The notes under the pieces were generated by a model. It was given only the letters and a program-made list of their open reading frames with translations. It was not told the DNA's origin and ran no database searches. From Allodiplogaster sudhausi (Eukaryota > Nematoda > Chromadorea > Rhabditida > Diplogasteridae), in the NCBI GenBank assembly GCA_945643635.1, contig CALZFC010000251.1, positions 3,526,001 to 3,590,000 on the forward strand: a stretch of 64,000 nucleotides of DNA. The letters are read 5' to 3'. The position numbers and the translations under genes are program-made. Position 1 is the stretch's first letter; the number at the start of each line of letters is the position of its first letter. Below, piece after piece: positions 47,621 to 60,219 of the stretch.

Positions 47621-47805
47621 ATAGAGAAAGCGTTAATAATTTGGTCATTTTCTCTTAAGGTTTTGCTCTTGCCGATGACTTGCTCTCGTGCTGCGAGAGC
47701 TGTGAATTTGGATTAAATGATGTTTTATCTTTCTGCTTTCTTCAATTAATATATTTTAAGAAAGCTTAAAAATGCAATTTTTTCATTTTATATAACAAAT
47801 ATAAG
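47585..47805. repeat. direct repeat copy 2 (partner of 45570-45790)
   Basis: Same orientation and about 2.0 kb away from copy 1, spanning the cathepsin DLLSCC piece and its intron. Copy 1 is inside IR5 and copy 2 is outside. Confidence 0.85.
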
Positions 47806-48148
47806 AAAGAAAGAAAGAAATATTAATTTATAATATAAGTAAAGTTTTTACCAACAATGACGTTGACCCTCTCTCACCATAAGCGTAGAAGTATTGAGTG
47901 TATTGGGTGCGAGATGGAATTGTGACGGGAACGAACTTCACCAAGCACGAGGGATGCAAGCCGTATCCATTCCCGCCTTGCGAGCATTAGTCTAATTGTA
48001 AGGGGGAGTGAGGGAGGAGAGGGTGAGAGAGGGGGGAGAGAGAGAAAGAGAATGGGGAGAAATAGAGACGGGAAGAACGAGAGAGAAACAGAGAGAGAGA
48101 GAGACCGGGAGAGATAGAAAAAGACAGAGAGAGAGCGCGAGAGAAGTA

Positions 48149-48186
<38 letters not shown>

Positions 48187-49136
48187 GAAAGAGTGAGAGA
48201 CAGAAAAGATACATATAGAGAGAGGGTGAGAGTGAAAGAGTGAAAAGTGGAGAAATACGAGTATTATTCTAAGACCCATTTCAACCCCTGCAAGCACTAC
48301 CTCAACCCAACCCCAAAAAGGAAAAAAAAATGTAATCTCATACTACGCAGACGACGTACGCTTACCATTAGGACAAGTTCTAAGGTAAGCGACCGAACAC
48401 AACTTTACCATTAATTGGAAAAATGTATCAACCTCGCATCAATGAGGAATTAATGGCCTTTCTCAAATAGCCCAGTTCCTTAATAAAAGCAGCTGGCGAT
48501 CAATATTATGAGTTTTGAATACCCGAGAAAATTTAATGTAATTAAAAGATACGATATCGATTGATTATCAATGGATATTAATTACTCTTTTCGGAAGAGC
48601 GCATCCGCCAATGGCGACGGAAAGAAGTAGATGATCTCTGCTCTCGACTCGATCCCGATGCGTGAGCATGTGAATCGTGCTATGGCTGGCGTTGTAAGTT
48701 CATATGCCTCGCCCACCCGTCCACTTAAGCCCGAGAGAGTGAGAACACAACTTTAGTACTCAGAAGTACTCTAATACTAAAAGACGATGGTAATAAAACA
48801 ATTTGATAAAATATTCAAGGGATTTTGAAAAAAAAACTCTTCGCTTTCGACAAAACAGAATTAGTCCATAAATTTTTAACTCGCAGCAAAGTCAGCATAC
48901 GGAGTTAAGGATGACATCGAAGCGATCCAGAAGGAGATCCTTTTAAATGAGGTAAATAGAAGGAAGAAAGGATAGTGCATAAAAAGAGAGAAAGAAGGAG
49001 AGTGAGGGAGAGAGAGAGAAAGAGAAATAAAGAGAGAGAGAGAGGAAAAAGAGAGAGAGATAGAGAGAAAAAGAGAAATAGAGAGAGAGGGTGAGATTGA
49101 TATAGAAAGAATGAGAAGTGTAGAAATACAACTTGT

Positions 49137-49390
49137 CTTCTAAGACCCACTTCGAGCAATGTCGCTCTACCTCAACCGGCCCCAAAATGCTCCCCCGCTA
49201 CGCCTAAGCCAGAAACCGACAAATCAACGAAGAATTTTTCGCCCTTCGCAAATTACCCTGCTCCTAATGACACCCCATTAAATGTTGACGCAAAAATGCG
49301 AGAAAAGAGAATCTCAGGCTACACGCTAAAGATATATGTACGTTCAGAACAAGTTCTACGTTATGCAACCGAAAACAACTCGATTAGATT
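49137..49390 (+). pseudogene. cathepsin B-like pseudogene H
   Basis: Degenerate THFEQ piece followed by several broken segments ending in codons resembling YVRSEQVLRYAT, related to the QDKFYDKR exon of copy D. Multiple frame changes. Confidence 0.5.
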
Positions 49391-50161
49391 TAAGTAATGT
49401 ATCACCAAAATCAATAGTGATAAAATAAAGTGATACTGCAATTTCAATTTTAATCGGAATATAAATCTATACAGATGCACCTACGATTGGCTACGAGTCA
49501 AACATTAGTTTATAGTTAGATTGCCGTTCTCATATAGGCCCGTTCATTCATAAAACCACATGGCAATGAATGAGCAAGAATTGTGAAAAAAATACTCGAT
49601 GGATTTTGAAGAAAAAACATATCAAGGAGCCGAAGAAGATTGTGCACGATGAGAAGCAGACGAGCCTTTTCGTTTCTAACTCGCAATCATCGTTTTCTCT
49701 CTCTGTCCATCTCTCTTTCTCTCACCCACCGATCTCTTTGGCTCAATATCTTCCACTCTTATCCCTCATAAATCTAGATCTTCCTGACTGTCCGACGAAT
49801 AGTAAATTGTATCAAAGTTCTTTTAACATTCCTCATTCCTTGCAGAAGCAGATCTAGGCGGGTCTCGTGAAGAACAAATTCGACTACCCGACACTCAAGG
49901 ACGTCAAGAGCGACTCGTCCTCTGATTGCAGCTTAAGCCCCTCCCACCCATTCACCTTACGCTTCATTTCCTCATTGTCAGTGTCTCCTTTATTCGCGCT
50001 TTCATTGTCTAACATTATTATTTCGAGTAATAATTTTTTCAGGAGAAGGACGGAAAGAAGTAAATGATTTCCGCGGTCGACTCGTTACTAATGCGTGTGC
50101 ATGTGAATATGTAATGAAGCTGTCTCGCTTCTACGATTGAAGAAAAAGAGAGCGCGAGAGA

Positions 50162-50211
<50 letters not shown>

Positions 50212-50964
50212 TTAGAACAGTACCGAACAATATTCAGACGCATCCCTTGGAAGCTAAACCTTCTGCTAGCTTGACTTGGGAATGTACGTTTGTTTATTAC
50301 ATTTTGTTTCTTTAATTTAATATTGCAATCATTAAGTCTACCTTCACGATCATTGCGTAAATAACTCTGTTTTGCTTTCCAAGTCTTCTCAAAATAGCGT
50401 CCCTCTGCGCAGAATACATACACGAATGTATGAACAACATGCATTATTCGTACTTTGTCCTTAAAAAACACATATTTGCAAACTATTAAATCAATAAATA
50501 CACCGACTTATCACTGATCAAATAGCACGAAGGATATGGGAAAGCACAAAAGCAAAATTATCAAAATCATCTGACATATTTGGACGCAATGATAGAAAGA
50601 ACGGAGTAAAGAATGAACAGAAATAAGGCCAAATAAGACGAAAAAAAACAAGACACTATCTATTCACCTCGGGCCTCCTTTAAATAGGGCGTGTGAGAGG
50701 CAGAAAGGGGCAAAAAAAGGAGATGTACGAATGCCATAAAACATGTAACCGTATTAAAGTTTATATGAATTTATAACAAAAACTTTGCAAATTACAAGTT
50801 CTACGGTTACTGACACAACTTTAGTAGGTAGGATTACTCTAGCATCAAAAATCAGTATTAATACGTGAACAAATGATTTCTTCAATTGTAATATAAATCG
50901 GGTAGTATGTATATGCCATAGTCAAGCATAATCTATCAACGATAGATTTATCACCTTTGTCAAA
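49391..50964. other. spacer within the cathepsin B-like field
   Basis: Contains an exon-like island at 49853-49930 (NKFDYPTLKDVKS after a CAG), a possible cathepsin propeptide remnant with an in-frame stop, a GA tract at 50145-50215, and 50485-50570, which is repeated at 52997-53082. Confidence 0.4.
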
Positions 50965-51520
50965 TAATACAGTTCCTAAATAAAACCACCTGTCGATCAA
51001 TGAGAACGAGGTTTGAATTCTCGAGAAGCTGAAAGGCTTCATTCTATTCTTCTGATTAAGGGAATTAGTCAATCAATTTGAAACATAGTTGGAAAGTCAG
51101 CATATTTTTTAAATCAAAATCTTTCTTTTGATAAATTATAATTGTAAAAATTATTAGTATTTGATTATCATTTATGTTAGTAATTGTTCGTTAGAAAGAA
51201 ATGGGAGAAAAGGGAGTGGAAGGAATCGAGAGAATATGATTTTGCTTGGCATTCTGTGCTGTCAAAGCCATGTCGGAGCGTCCAAGGGAAAGTTTCAGGT
51301 GGGAGGGATAGGGAGAGGACGTGGAGGAGATAGAGAGAGAGAGAAATTGGAAGACACTGCATGCGAGAGATATGTATCGAGAGAGCAAGATAGAAAGAAA
51401 GAGAGGGATTGAAGAGAACTGACGCGAGTTTGCTTCTCAGACCCAATTTGACCCTGCAAGCACGACCTCTACCCTCTCTACGCTAATTGTAAGGACAAGT
51501 TCAACTGGAAGCGATGGAGG
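50965..51520 (+). pseudogene. cathepsin B-like pseudogene I
   Basis: The shared intron motif AAAACCACCTGTCGATC leads to a truncated AGTCAGCAT (51098); then LAFCAVKAMSERPRE (51246-51290, catalytic exon with a deletion) and QTQFDPASTTS (51438-51470, frameshifted). Confidence 0.55.
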
Positions 51521-52039
51521 AGGCAGAAGAAGGGAGAAGTACTGAGCCCCGCCCACTCGCCTTCCACTGAATCCGCGCCCATCCTTCCGTCTTCCACTGA
51601 TCCTCGGCCAGCCACTTCGTCCCAATTCTGAAGTCACTTACAATTAGAGAAATAAAAGAAGTTCTCTTTCATGTCAATCGAATATTTATAATTTTAATCG
51701 GAATACGGATAGACGTTGTCACCAAATTTGACTTTATTGCCGTTTTCGTACAGTCCCACCCAGGATCTTGGTACCAAGGACGCTTCGGACGATTCCGACG
51801 CTTCCAAATGCATCCTCGCTAATAACTTTTGTTCTAGGAAAAACTAAAATATTTTAAAAGGTACATTAGTTTGCTTATAGAGTAAGGATGCTACTGTTAA
51901 AAAATCGATAACTTTTTATCATTTGATAAGAAGTTATCAGTTTTTGCTAATAAAAAATTTCATTTCAAATACTTTTCTGAGTATCAATGCCGACGCAGCA
52001 ACCTAGATTTGGACGCATCATACCGGGTCTCCGGCTTCA

Positions 52040-52115
52040 CGCAGAAGATATTCACTCATGGTCAGGAAAAGTTCTACGATAAGCGCCCGATCACAACTCG
52101 AGAAGGTTGAATTTG
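52040..52115 (+). pseudogene. cathepsin B-like fragment J
   Basis: SGFTQKIFTHGQEKFYDKRP, a copy of the CYTEKTYAQDKFYDKR exon of copy D, isolated from other exons. Confidence 0.55.
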
Positions 52116-52584
52116 CCAAAAATTCTACAACATATTTGTCCTCACTTACATCACTTTTGAAACTGCTTTTTTCATAGCATGGTTTCCGTATGAATTAACA
52201 AGCGCGGCCTGCGTGGTGCTTATCAATCAATGCAGAGTGTCAGATGAGATATTCTGAAAGTCAGAGGAAATTGATTGGCTTTTTGTGCTATGCCCTTGTT
52301 ATTATTCTTTCTAGCGACGGCCAGACATCATCTACCGACCCAATCTTTGTAAATTTTATTCCTAAACAACACGAAAGAGGCAATTATCGCTGAGTAGGTT
52401 TTTAACATTTATGTCATACGAAGAGCTCCAACGAAAACCACCGGCATGACTGAAGTGCACGTTTCTAGAGAGATTGAAGAGAGTGAGAGCAAGAGAGATA
52501 GAGAGAGATCGTGAGAGTGCGAGACAGATAAAGAGAGAGCGAGAGACACAGACAGAGAGAGATAGTGAGTGAGAGATAGAGAGA

Positions 52585-53130
52585 TAGAACATTACCGATC
52601 AATCTTTAAATGCATCTCCATGTCCTTCCTTAAATTTATTATACTAAAATTTAATCAATTCTTACCCTTTATCATAATTCTTTTATAATTCTGTATTGCT
52701 TACAAAGTCACTTCAAAATTGAAAGAGAGTGAATTACAATTTATAAATTTGAACTACGTATAAGGGATCAAAAAGAGGAGACATCGGTTTGTTTGGCAGT
52801 ACAGTATCGGCCAATCTTCAAACGCTTCTTCTTTAACTCCCAAATCCGTTTTATTAATTTAATCTAATATTCCAATAATTTATTTATTAGCCTCCTTCCC
52901 TATTATAATTTCTTGTCCTGTATAATTCCAAATCAACTCAAATACAAAATTATACATGCCTTGAACCCTTTCGATCGTTTTAAAAGGAATTTATTTTCAA
53001 CCCATTAAATCAATAAATACACCGACCGATCGCTGATCGAATAACACGCAAACTATGGGAAAGCACAAAGAACAATAAAATTATAAAAAAATCAAAGACT
53101 GAAAATACTACTTAAAAATGGCGTGGATAT

Positions 53131-53184
<54 letters not shown>

Positions 53185-53439
53185 GGAGAGAAAAAGAAAG
53201 AGAGGCTGAAAAAACAGAACGAACTAAAGGTATTACATATGTTATAGAAAAGAGCCCACAACTGTAATAAAAAATTAGCCAAAATGCGCTGCAAATCATA
53301 ATCTTCCAGCAAAGTGAAATAGACAGATCATAAACAATAAATGCAATTACAAATATGTGGTTCGTAGTCTTCTTTTTTGGCATACCATAAAATCACCGTG
53401 GGTAGATAGATTACTGTATCTTAGTTACTGTAGATATGC
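52585..53439. other. spacer upstream of the SPRYD7 3' end
   Basis: 52997-53082 repeats 50485-50570 (AAATCAATAAATACACCGAC core). A GA tract lies at 53130-53190. No gene seen. Confidence 0.5.
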
Positions 53440-55755
53440 CTAGAGTAGCGTCTGCTCAATCAAGATTTCACTGAAGCCCGCGGGTGGCTGATAGGAGAAG
53501 CTGCGAAATTTGGCGTCCAGGATGGCGCTGTCGTCCACGTAGATGCATGGGAAAACCTTCAAATAGTTTTAAATCTTTTAAAATATAAAGTTTTAAAGTG
53601 CGTACTAAGCTTGAAGTAATAAATCAAAATAAAAATTTAAAATATCAATTAATTATTGGCTAGCCAAGATAGATCACATAAAAGAAAAGTATAAAGTTTA
53701 CAAAGAAATAAGTTATAGGTGCGCAGATAAGTTTGAAAAGTAAATTTTAACGCAATAAAACAATTGTTTCGACGAAAAAAACTCATACGTGCTCAGAATA
53801 AAATATAACTTTAGAGAGAAAAAAATAGCGACTTGGCAATTGAAATGCACTAGAAACATGTGGAGGCAATCCTAGGTCCGTGGGTAAACAATTAAATATT
53901 CCCGAAGAAATAAATGGGTGACAAAACATGTTCATGTGGTTTTCAGTGAGAAATGATCAACAAATCATCATTCGCTTCCCTTTTTTTGATCCTTCTCCGC
54001 ATTCTTCCTATAACTTAATGCCTGATTACTTCTAGTCGAAAGTATCCTGCATGTCTGTTCCCATTGAAAGCATAAGAGAAATCCAATATAGGCCCTTGCC
54101 GGCCAAACTTCAGAAAGACTGAATCACAACAGCCTTTGTAAAACGGACTAATAAAAAATAGCAAAACAATATAGTATTTTAAATTTAACATAATATGAAC
54201 AGAGCAATTAATGCACATATTTAATCACAGAATTATTATGGATAATAATTATTCAAAAATTAATATTACTAAAAATAAAAAATAAAATTACAATTTAAAA
54301 AAAACCAGCCCACCTGTCCCTTGACGTTTGTGATGGGAGGAGTTACGGGCTCGCCATTGACAGTGAACGATAATTCGACGTGGTCATAGCAGACGCCCTG
54401 AAAACTCATGTCTAAAATGGTTTCCCCCAAAAAGACTAAGGGCAAAAAAGATTAACTGCGTCTTTTCTTAAAATAAATATAACAAACCCCATGTACACCA
54501 TGGATTGACATGAATTGTGAGCCAACACTTAACTCTTCTTTGCTTCCTTATTGTTAGACGGCGTAAAGAAGTGCGATATGATAACTACTATTTCGACTAT
54601 TTCGTCTTACATACCCTTTTCTTGAGGCTTACTGTACTCTTTAATACATGAATGAGCATGAAAGCTGACCACTGAATCGCCCTCTTCGACAGCCTTGCTA
54701 ATCTTGCCGAGTCGTTCTCCGTTCGCGATGAGTTGTCCCTGCTCGTCGATGCCCCAGAAGGCGACGGCGGGGGGCGCGGCGTCCAGATGCACCGTACGCA
54801 GTGCGACGCCGATGGCCCATGTCCCTGAATCAGGGAGAAAATTTCGTTTCCCTGAATCAAGCAAAAATATTTTATTACCTTCTGGATAAGGGGAAACATT
54901 TTTTGCCATTTTTTTCAAACATACCGCAGAATTTGGTAAGTCCTGCTAGACAACAAGACAGCGAACCATTCCAGTCAGTAGTTCTGGCGAATATGTACAA
55001 TCAAACATAGCTACAGCATACTTTGAGTGACTACAGTAATATTACAAATTAGCCAGACCTGTCTGCTGGATGTTCACTTGGAAGTACGCCTTGTTCTGTG
55101 CAATAGGCGCAGTTGCGAGCGCGGCTCCCGTGCCGCAGATTCGCTCGCCCTCCTTCAGGATCACGACCTCCTTTCCTAAAGAGGATTATTATTATTATTA
55201 TTCTTAATTATTATTATTCGATTATTTTGTAATACTACTATAAATTATAATAAATATTACTATAAATTATAGTATGTTGTTCTTAATTATTATTATTCGA
55301 TTATTTTATAATATTACTATAAATTATAATAAATATCTCTTCCTTTATTTATGTAGGATTTCTCATACCAATATAAAGTGGCAAAAACTCATTAATGCGC
55401 TATTTTCAGGCTAAAAATTGTCTAAAGCTCTGCTCGACAATTTTGAACTTCGACTGATAGCCAATCTGTTTTTACAGCAGCTTATTGAAACCCTACTAAT
55501 AGAGATCAATATATTTTTAAAGAAGAAAATTTGTTAACAAAAAGAAACCAAATATGAATTCAAGGATAGTAAAATGTATTTAACCATAAATCAATAATAA
55601 ATTTATTTATTTATTAACCAACCCATCCTTGACACGTCGAGTCGAACAGAGGGCTGTTCATTCTTGAACTGAGCGTAGCTCGTGGTCGCAGAGAACGAAG
55701 GGCCTTGGACACACTCGAGAAAGTTGGGGAAGCACGCGGAGAAGAAGGACGCCAT
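53440..55755 (-). CDS. SPRY domain-containing protein 7
   Basis: Small cytosolic single-SPRY protein of unknown biochemical role, conserved in animals. Exons: 55755-55623, 55175-55059, 54824-54670, 54397-54314, 53556-53440; phases agree, 201 aa (human 196). Diagnostic segments in order: the Cys-containing N-terminus MASFFSACFPNF, EVVILKEGERICGTG, APIAQNKAYF, WAIGVALRTVHL, EEGDSV then CYDHVELSF, and YVDDSAILDAKF with GFSEILIEQ near the end. The start ATG is the first in frame and matches the family's N-terminal length. The first intron has a GTTGGT donor and the last exon an AAG acceptor. No lesion seen. Confidence 0.95.
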
Positions 55756-57133
55756 CTTTCTTGGCTACGTGCCAAGAATCTAGGGACGGCGAGATTTCGC
55801 TGAAGTCTTCCTAGAAAAGCTAAGTCCTTGCAAGAAGTAAAGTTAGGGAAAACATTATAAGCGGATCCAATACGTGAGCCAACAAATGATGATTGATCAA
55901 TTATGGAATGAATTAAGCTCAATTAATGAATTTCATGAGAAACCCACGCGGTTCAGCGAACTCTACTAAACAGGCTCTTTTGCTAGTGATGGATAAAATA
56001 ACATGAACGTTGAGGAAACAAATTCGCTAAAGTAAGGGAGTGGAAGGGGTCAATGGAAGAATACTAAGAAAGGGCAACACGAGACTCCGCAGGCTCTTTT
56101 CTTTTTTTCCTTTTGCTGAAGGCTCGGCGAGCTTCTGGTCTTAGGAGCGAAGAAAGCCATCAGTCAGACATTCATCATTCGCCAGCTCGATTCTGCAGGG
56201 CTGTGAGAGCGGGGGCGATGGAGAGTTAGAGAAAGAAAGAGAAGAGGAAAGAGAGAAAGAGAGAGCAAGAGAGGAAAGAGAAACAGACAGCGAACGAGCG
56301 GGTGAGAGAAGCAAAACTTAAACAGAAAAACAGAGAAAGAAAGAAAAAAAAACAATGCGGACAGGCGAGAAGAAAGAAAAGCAGCAGAACCGAAAGAATT
56401 ATACGTGCAAAGTTTTTGAACAGTTTATGGTCAGGCAGCAAATAGCAAGGAAGAGGGATGCAAATACAGACTTTCACTCAATAACGGATGACGTAGCAGG
56501 GTGTGCCGTCACTTTTTTCAGGCAAGTGCTTTACGTTGCAAATCAAGAAAATCTTTCTTAATTTGTCTTGACGAATTTTAACAGAGATTATAGCGTTCTT
56601 AACAAAAAATAAGCAGAAACATAACTAAAAGCGCAACAACTCACGCCAGAATCGAAGTGAAAGATGAGCGAGCTCTTGATATAATCCCATTGAAAGAGAC
56701 CTCAAGAGCTCCTTGGCATTGTGCCAGCTCGGCCGCAACGCACCGTATCATTAACAACCGCGACGCGAGTGTAATCATGTCCATCAGAGTTCTATGTGTC
56801 AGCTGACATTATTACGTTCATTCATCGTAACTTTCAGACGTCATATTTTATTCGCTATGCACAGTAGAAATCTTTTGAATGAATGGCAAATTGAATAACA
56901 TGGAAATTCTAGATAGATTAAAGTAATTTCAATTTTTTTTTAATGGAACGGCACCACAGACTACTATTTCTTGCAACTTAGGTAGAGAAGGAGAGATCGG
57001 AGAGGGGGCAGAAGGAGAAGGAACTGGAAGAGCCAGACGCCCGCCATTCTATCAACAATTAATAGTTCCTAAATTACTCGTAAAATCTTAATCTCCCCTG
57101 TTTACCTTTCCCTTCTACCCTTAATGCTCTCTT

Positions 57134-57175
<42 letters not shown>

Positions 57176-57467
57176 GGTGTCAAGTAGTCAATTGAATCTA
57201 AACAAACGAAAAGAAAAAAATCCAGATAATGACATAATTGATTGAAAACTTTATTCGGAGTGTTAATAGCAAACAAATTAGGCCAGGATGCCTTGACGAC
57301 ATTTTACAAATATTTATTTTACAAATATTATCAGACAGATATTTCTGATTTGGGAGGCACAAAGTGAGAGAAAAGCGAATCACAATTGGAATTCTTTTTC
57401 GATTGAAGCGAAATGAGAGAAGCTATTAAAAAAGAGTTGAAGATAAAGACTAATAATATACAAGAAG
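55756..57467. other. intergenic region between SPRYD7 and the homeobox gene
   Basis: GA-rich stretch at 56180-56350 and a CT run at 57137-57170. The island at 56640-56760 is slightly GC-rich, but I see no gene in it. Confidence 0.5.
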
Positions 57468-58865
57468 CTAGTAGAAACCGCCTGGAGCAGCCTGGCCGTC
57501 GAATCTATGAGTCATTAGGCCAAGGCCAAGATGGTGCTGCTGATGCAGAAGCAGGCGAGATTGATGTTCGGCTAGCGTTCTAAAGATGTCTTATTTGTTA
57601 TTCCCACTGGGAAGTTGTTTTTTTTAGCAAATATTCCATAGAGTATAAAAATAGTAAAAAAATATTTAAAGAATAAGTAATAAAAGTGAAAAAAAATAAA
57701 AAAAAGAACAAACGTTTGCACAGCTTGCGCGACATCCTCGGCATTGTAGTTCTGCATCTCGAGCGGAAACTTGCTGGTACTGTAGTTGCCTGATTCAGGA
57801 TGACCAGAAACGCCGGCGGCGGGTGGATTGACCGCGGGCAGCTTGCCACTCTTGCGACACTTGTACCGCTGATTCTGGAACCAGATCTTGACCTGAAAAA
57901 TATATTAGTTCAATAACAATTTAGTATCCAATTTTTTATATCACTACTTATGATGCTAAATTTCATCGAAGATATCGGATTTAGGAGAATGTATGTATGT
58001 ATATAAAAATATTATTCTAATGACTACTTTGTATTTATTGCTCAAGTCTTGAACATTACAAATAGTCCTCAGATTCTTTGACGATGTACATACATAGATA
58101 CATATATGTATGTATGTAGTGTATATGTACATGCATTTGTATCTGACAAGAGTAGTAAAAGATGTCTATATTTTTTTATATAAATTCAAATAAAAATAAA
58201 AAGTGCCTGGTGCTCGGTGAGACCGAGTCCGTTTCCGAAGATGATCCGCGCCTCTCGCTTGATGTGATGCGTGCGCTCGAAGAGAGCCTACAATTCATGT
58301 TTATGTTCTTTCCTTTATTATTTAACTTTTTTTATTTACAATTACTTTTAACATATGTATGTATGTATGTACATACTTACCTATGCATACTCTCTTTTTT
58401 CATTTGTCGGTGATCGTCCTCCTTTAATAAATTTTAAAACCAAAGGTGAAAATAATAATGAGCTAGCGTTAGTCTTTTTTTTATGTACATACATACAAAC
58501 ATACATATGTTTTAAATTTCTCACTTCGCAACCTATTTTATTTGGATAATGATTTCATTAGTGTAAAATTGAATAAACAAAACAGGATATGCATTTTCCT
58601 GTTCTCGAATATCTGCTTTAAAAGTTGAACTTTTCTATCCACACTGAAATATGTGGTTTTGATGACTGTGAAAGGAATAATAAAAAGAGACGAAATTATC
58701 ATTTTGTTCAACAGTCCACTTCTGCTTCTCCCTCCATCCCTGTGTCTATTTCCTTCTCTTTCTCTCTCTCTCTCTCGCTATTCTAGTCACTCTTTCTCTT
58801 CTCTCTCTCTCTCTCTCTATTTCCTGATTCTGTTTATATGTATTCTCTCTCTCGCTCCCTCTCTG

Positions 58866-58901
<36 letters not shown>

Positions 58902-58978
58902 ACCCTCTCTCTCTCTCTCTCTAACCCTCTCTCTCTCTCTCTCTCTCTGTTCTCGTTCTTCTCCCCTCTCTCTCTTCC

Positions 58979-59019
<41 letters not shown>

Positions 59020-60178
59020 ACCTTGAGCGCCTCCAGCTGCAGGTCATCAAAGACGACTCGTTTGTTGTCGCGTGTCATTCTCTGTCCTCCGTAGATGCCC
59101 GCTCCGCCTCGCCGTCGCATTGAACTAGAGTGAGGCAGAGGAGGATGACGTTGTGCCGCTTCTACATTATATCTCTATTTTTATCCTTTTTATATATTTC
59201 TTTTATTGATTTATTTATTTCATTTATACATAAATATATAGTTTTCAACAGTATGTTTATCCCTACAAAGAAATATACATATATGTATTGTATATTCCAA
59301 TTTCTAAATTCATATTACTTTACAGTCCGTTTTTTAGACAAATAGCAGATGGATTAGAATAGCTTAATAATGTGACTGATTAGACACAAGAAAGAATACC
59401 GCGTTGAATTCCCGAAAGCGCACTAGTGCTAGGTTAAAAACTGTTGCAAATTGTATACCGTAAGCCTCGTCGGCATGGTAGAGTCTCTGCGGTAACGGTG
59501 GCGGAGGCAGGAAAGCCGGCGGCGGCTGTGGAGCTGACGAGCCAGGTGAAGCCGATGGGGAAGACGTCGTCGGCTGGAGCCACGGCGTCGTCTGCATGGA
59601 GGACGGCGGGAAGATGCCGTTCGGATGGCCACTGAGATGGCTGGGATGCTGCTGATGCTGCTGCTGAGCGTACGGATACTGCCAGAATTGATTGGAGATG
59701 AGGGAGACGGCTGCAGCGGCCGCCGCGGCCGAATGTGGAGTAGGGAAGTAGGCGCCCGGTGGTGGATGGTGGGGCCAACTGAAAAAAGGTGGGCCGGAGA
59801 TTGGATATGAGGAGAGAGAGAGAGAGAGAGCAGAGTGGGAGAGAGAAGGGGAGAGAGATGGAGACAGGTCAGGGAGACACTTTTTTGTATTTTTTTATGA
59901 ATGTGGAAAAAATTGTAACAAATTAATTTATTAATTATGAAGTACTTGAACTGCTCGAAGGCGGCGTACGAAGGAGGGAAGGAGGAAGAAGAAGAAGCAG
60001 ACGAATGAGGGAGCGGAGGATGCGCTCCTAAGGGTACAAGCGGAGGAGGGCTACGGGCAGTCTGGAAAAGAGAAGAAAGTGAGGGGAGAGAGCGAGAGAC
60101 AGAGAGAGCGAGAGACAGAGAGAGAGATAGAGAGAGAGAGAGAGAGCGAGGGCGAGACAGAGGGAGAGAAAGTTAGAG

Positions 60179-60219
<41 letters not shown>

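Larger units (their letters stand above)
47023..48955 (+). pseudogene. cathepsin B-like pseudogene G
   Basis: Pieces in order: WAYGTVETIPNRICSASKG (47023-47080), DDLLSCCESCE (47675-47707), HFNPCKHYLNP (48270-48305, then broken), and SAYGVKDDIEAIQKEILLNE at a GTAAAT donor (48892-48951; four codons of GPVE lost). Large GA tracts (47340-47620, 48000-48240) fill the gaps. Confidence 0.7.
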
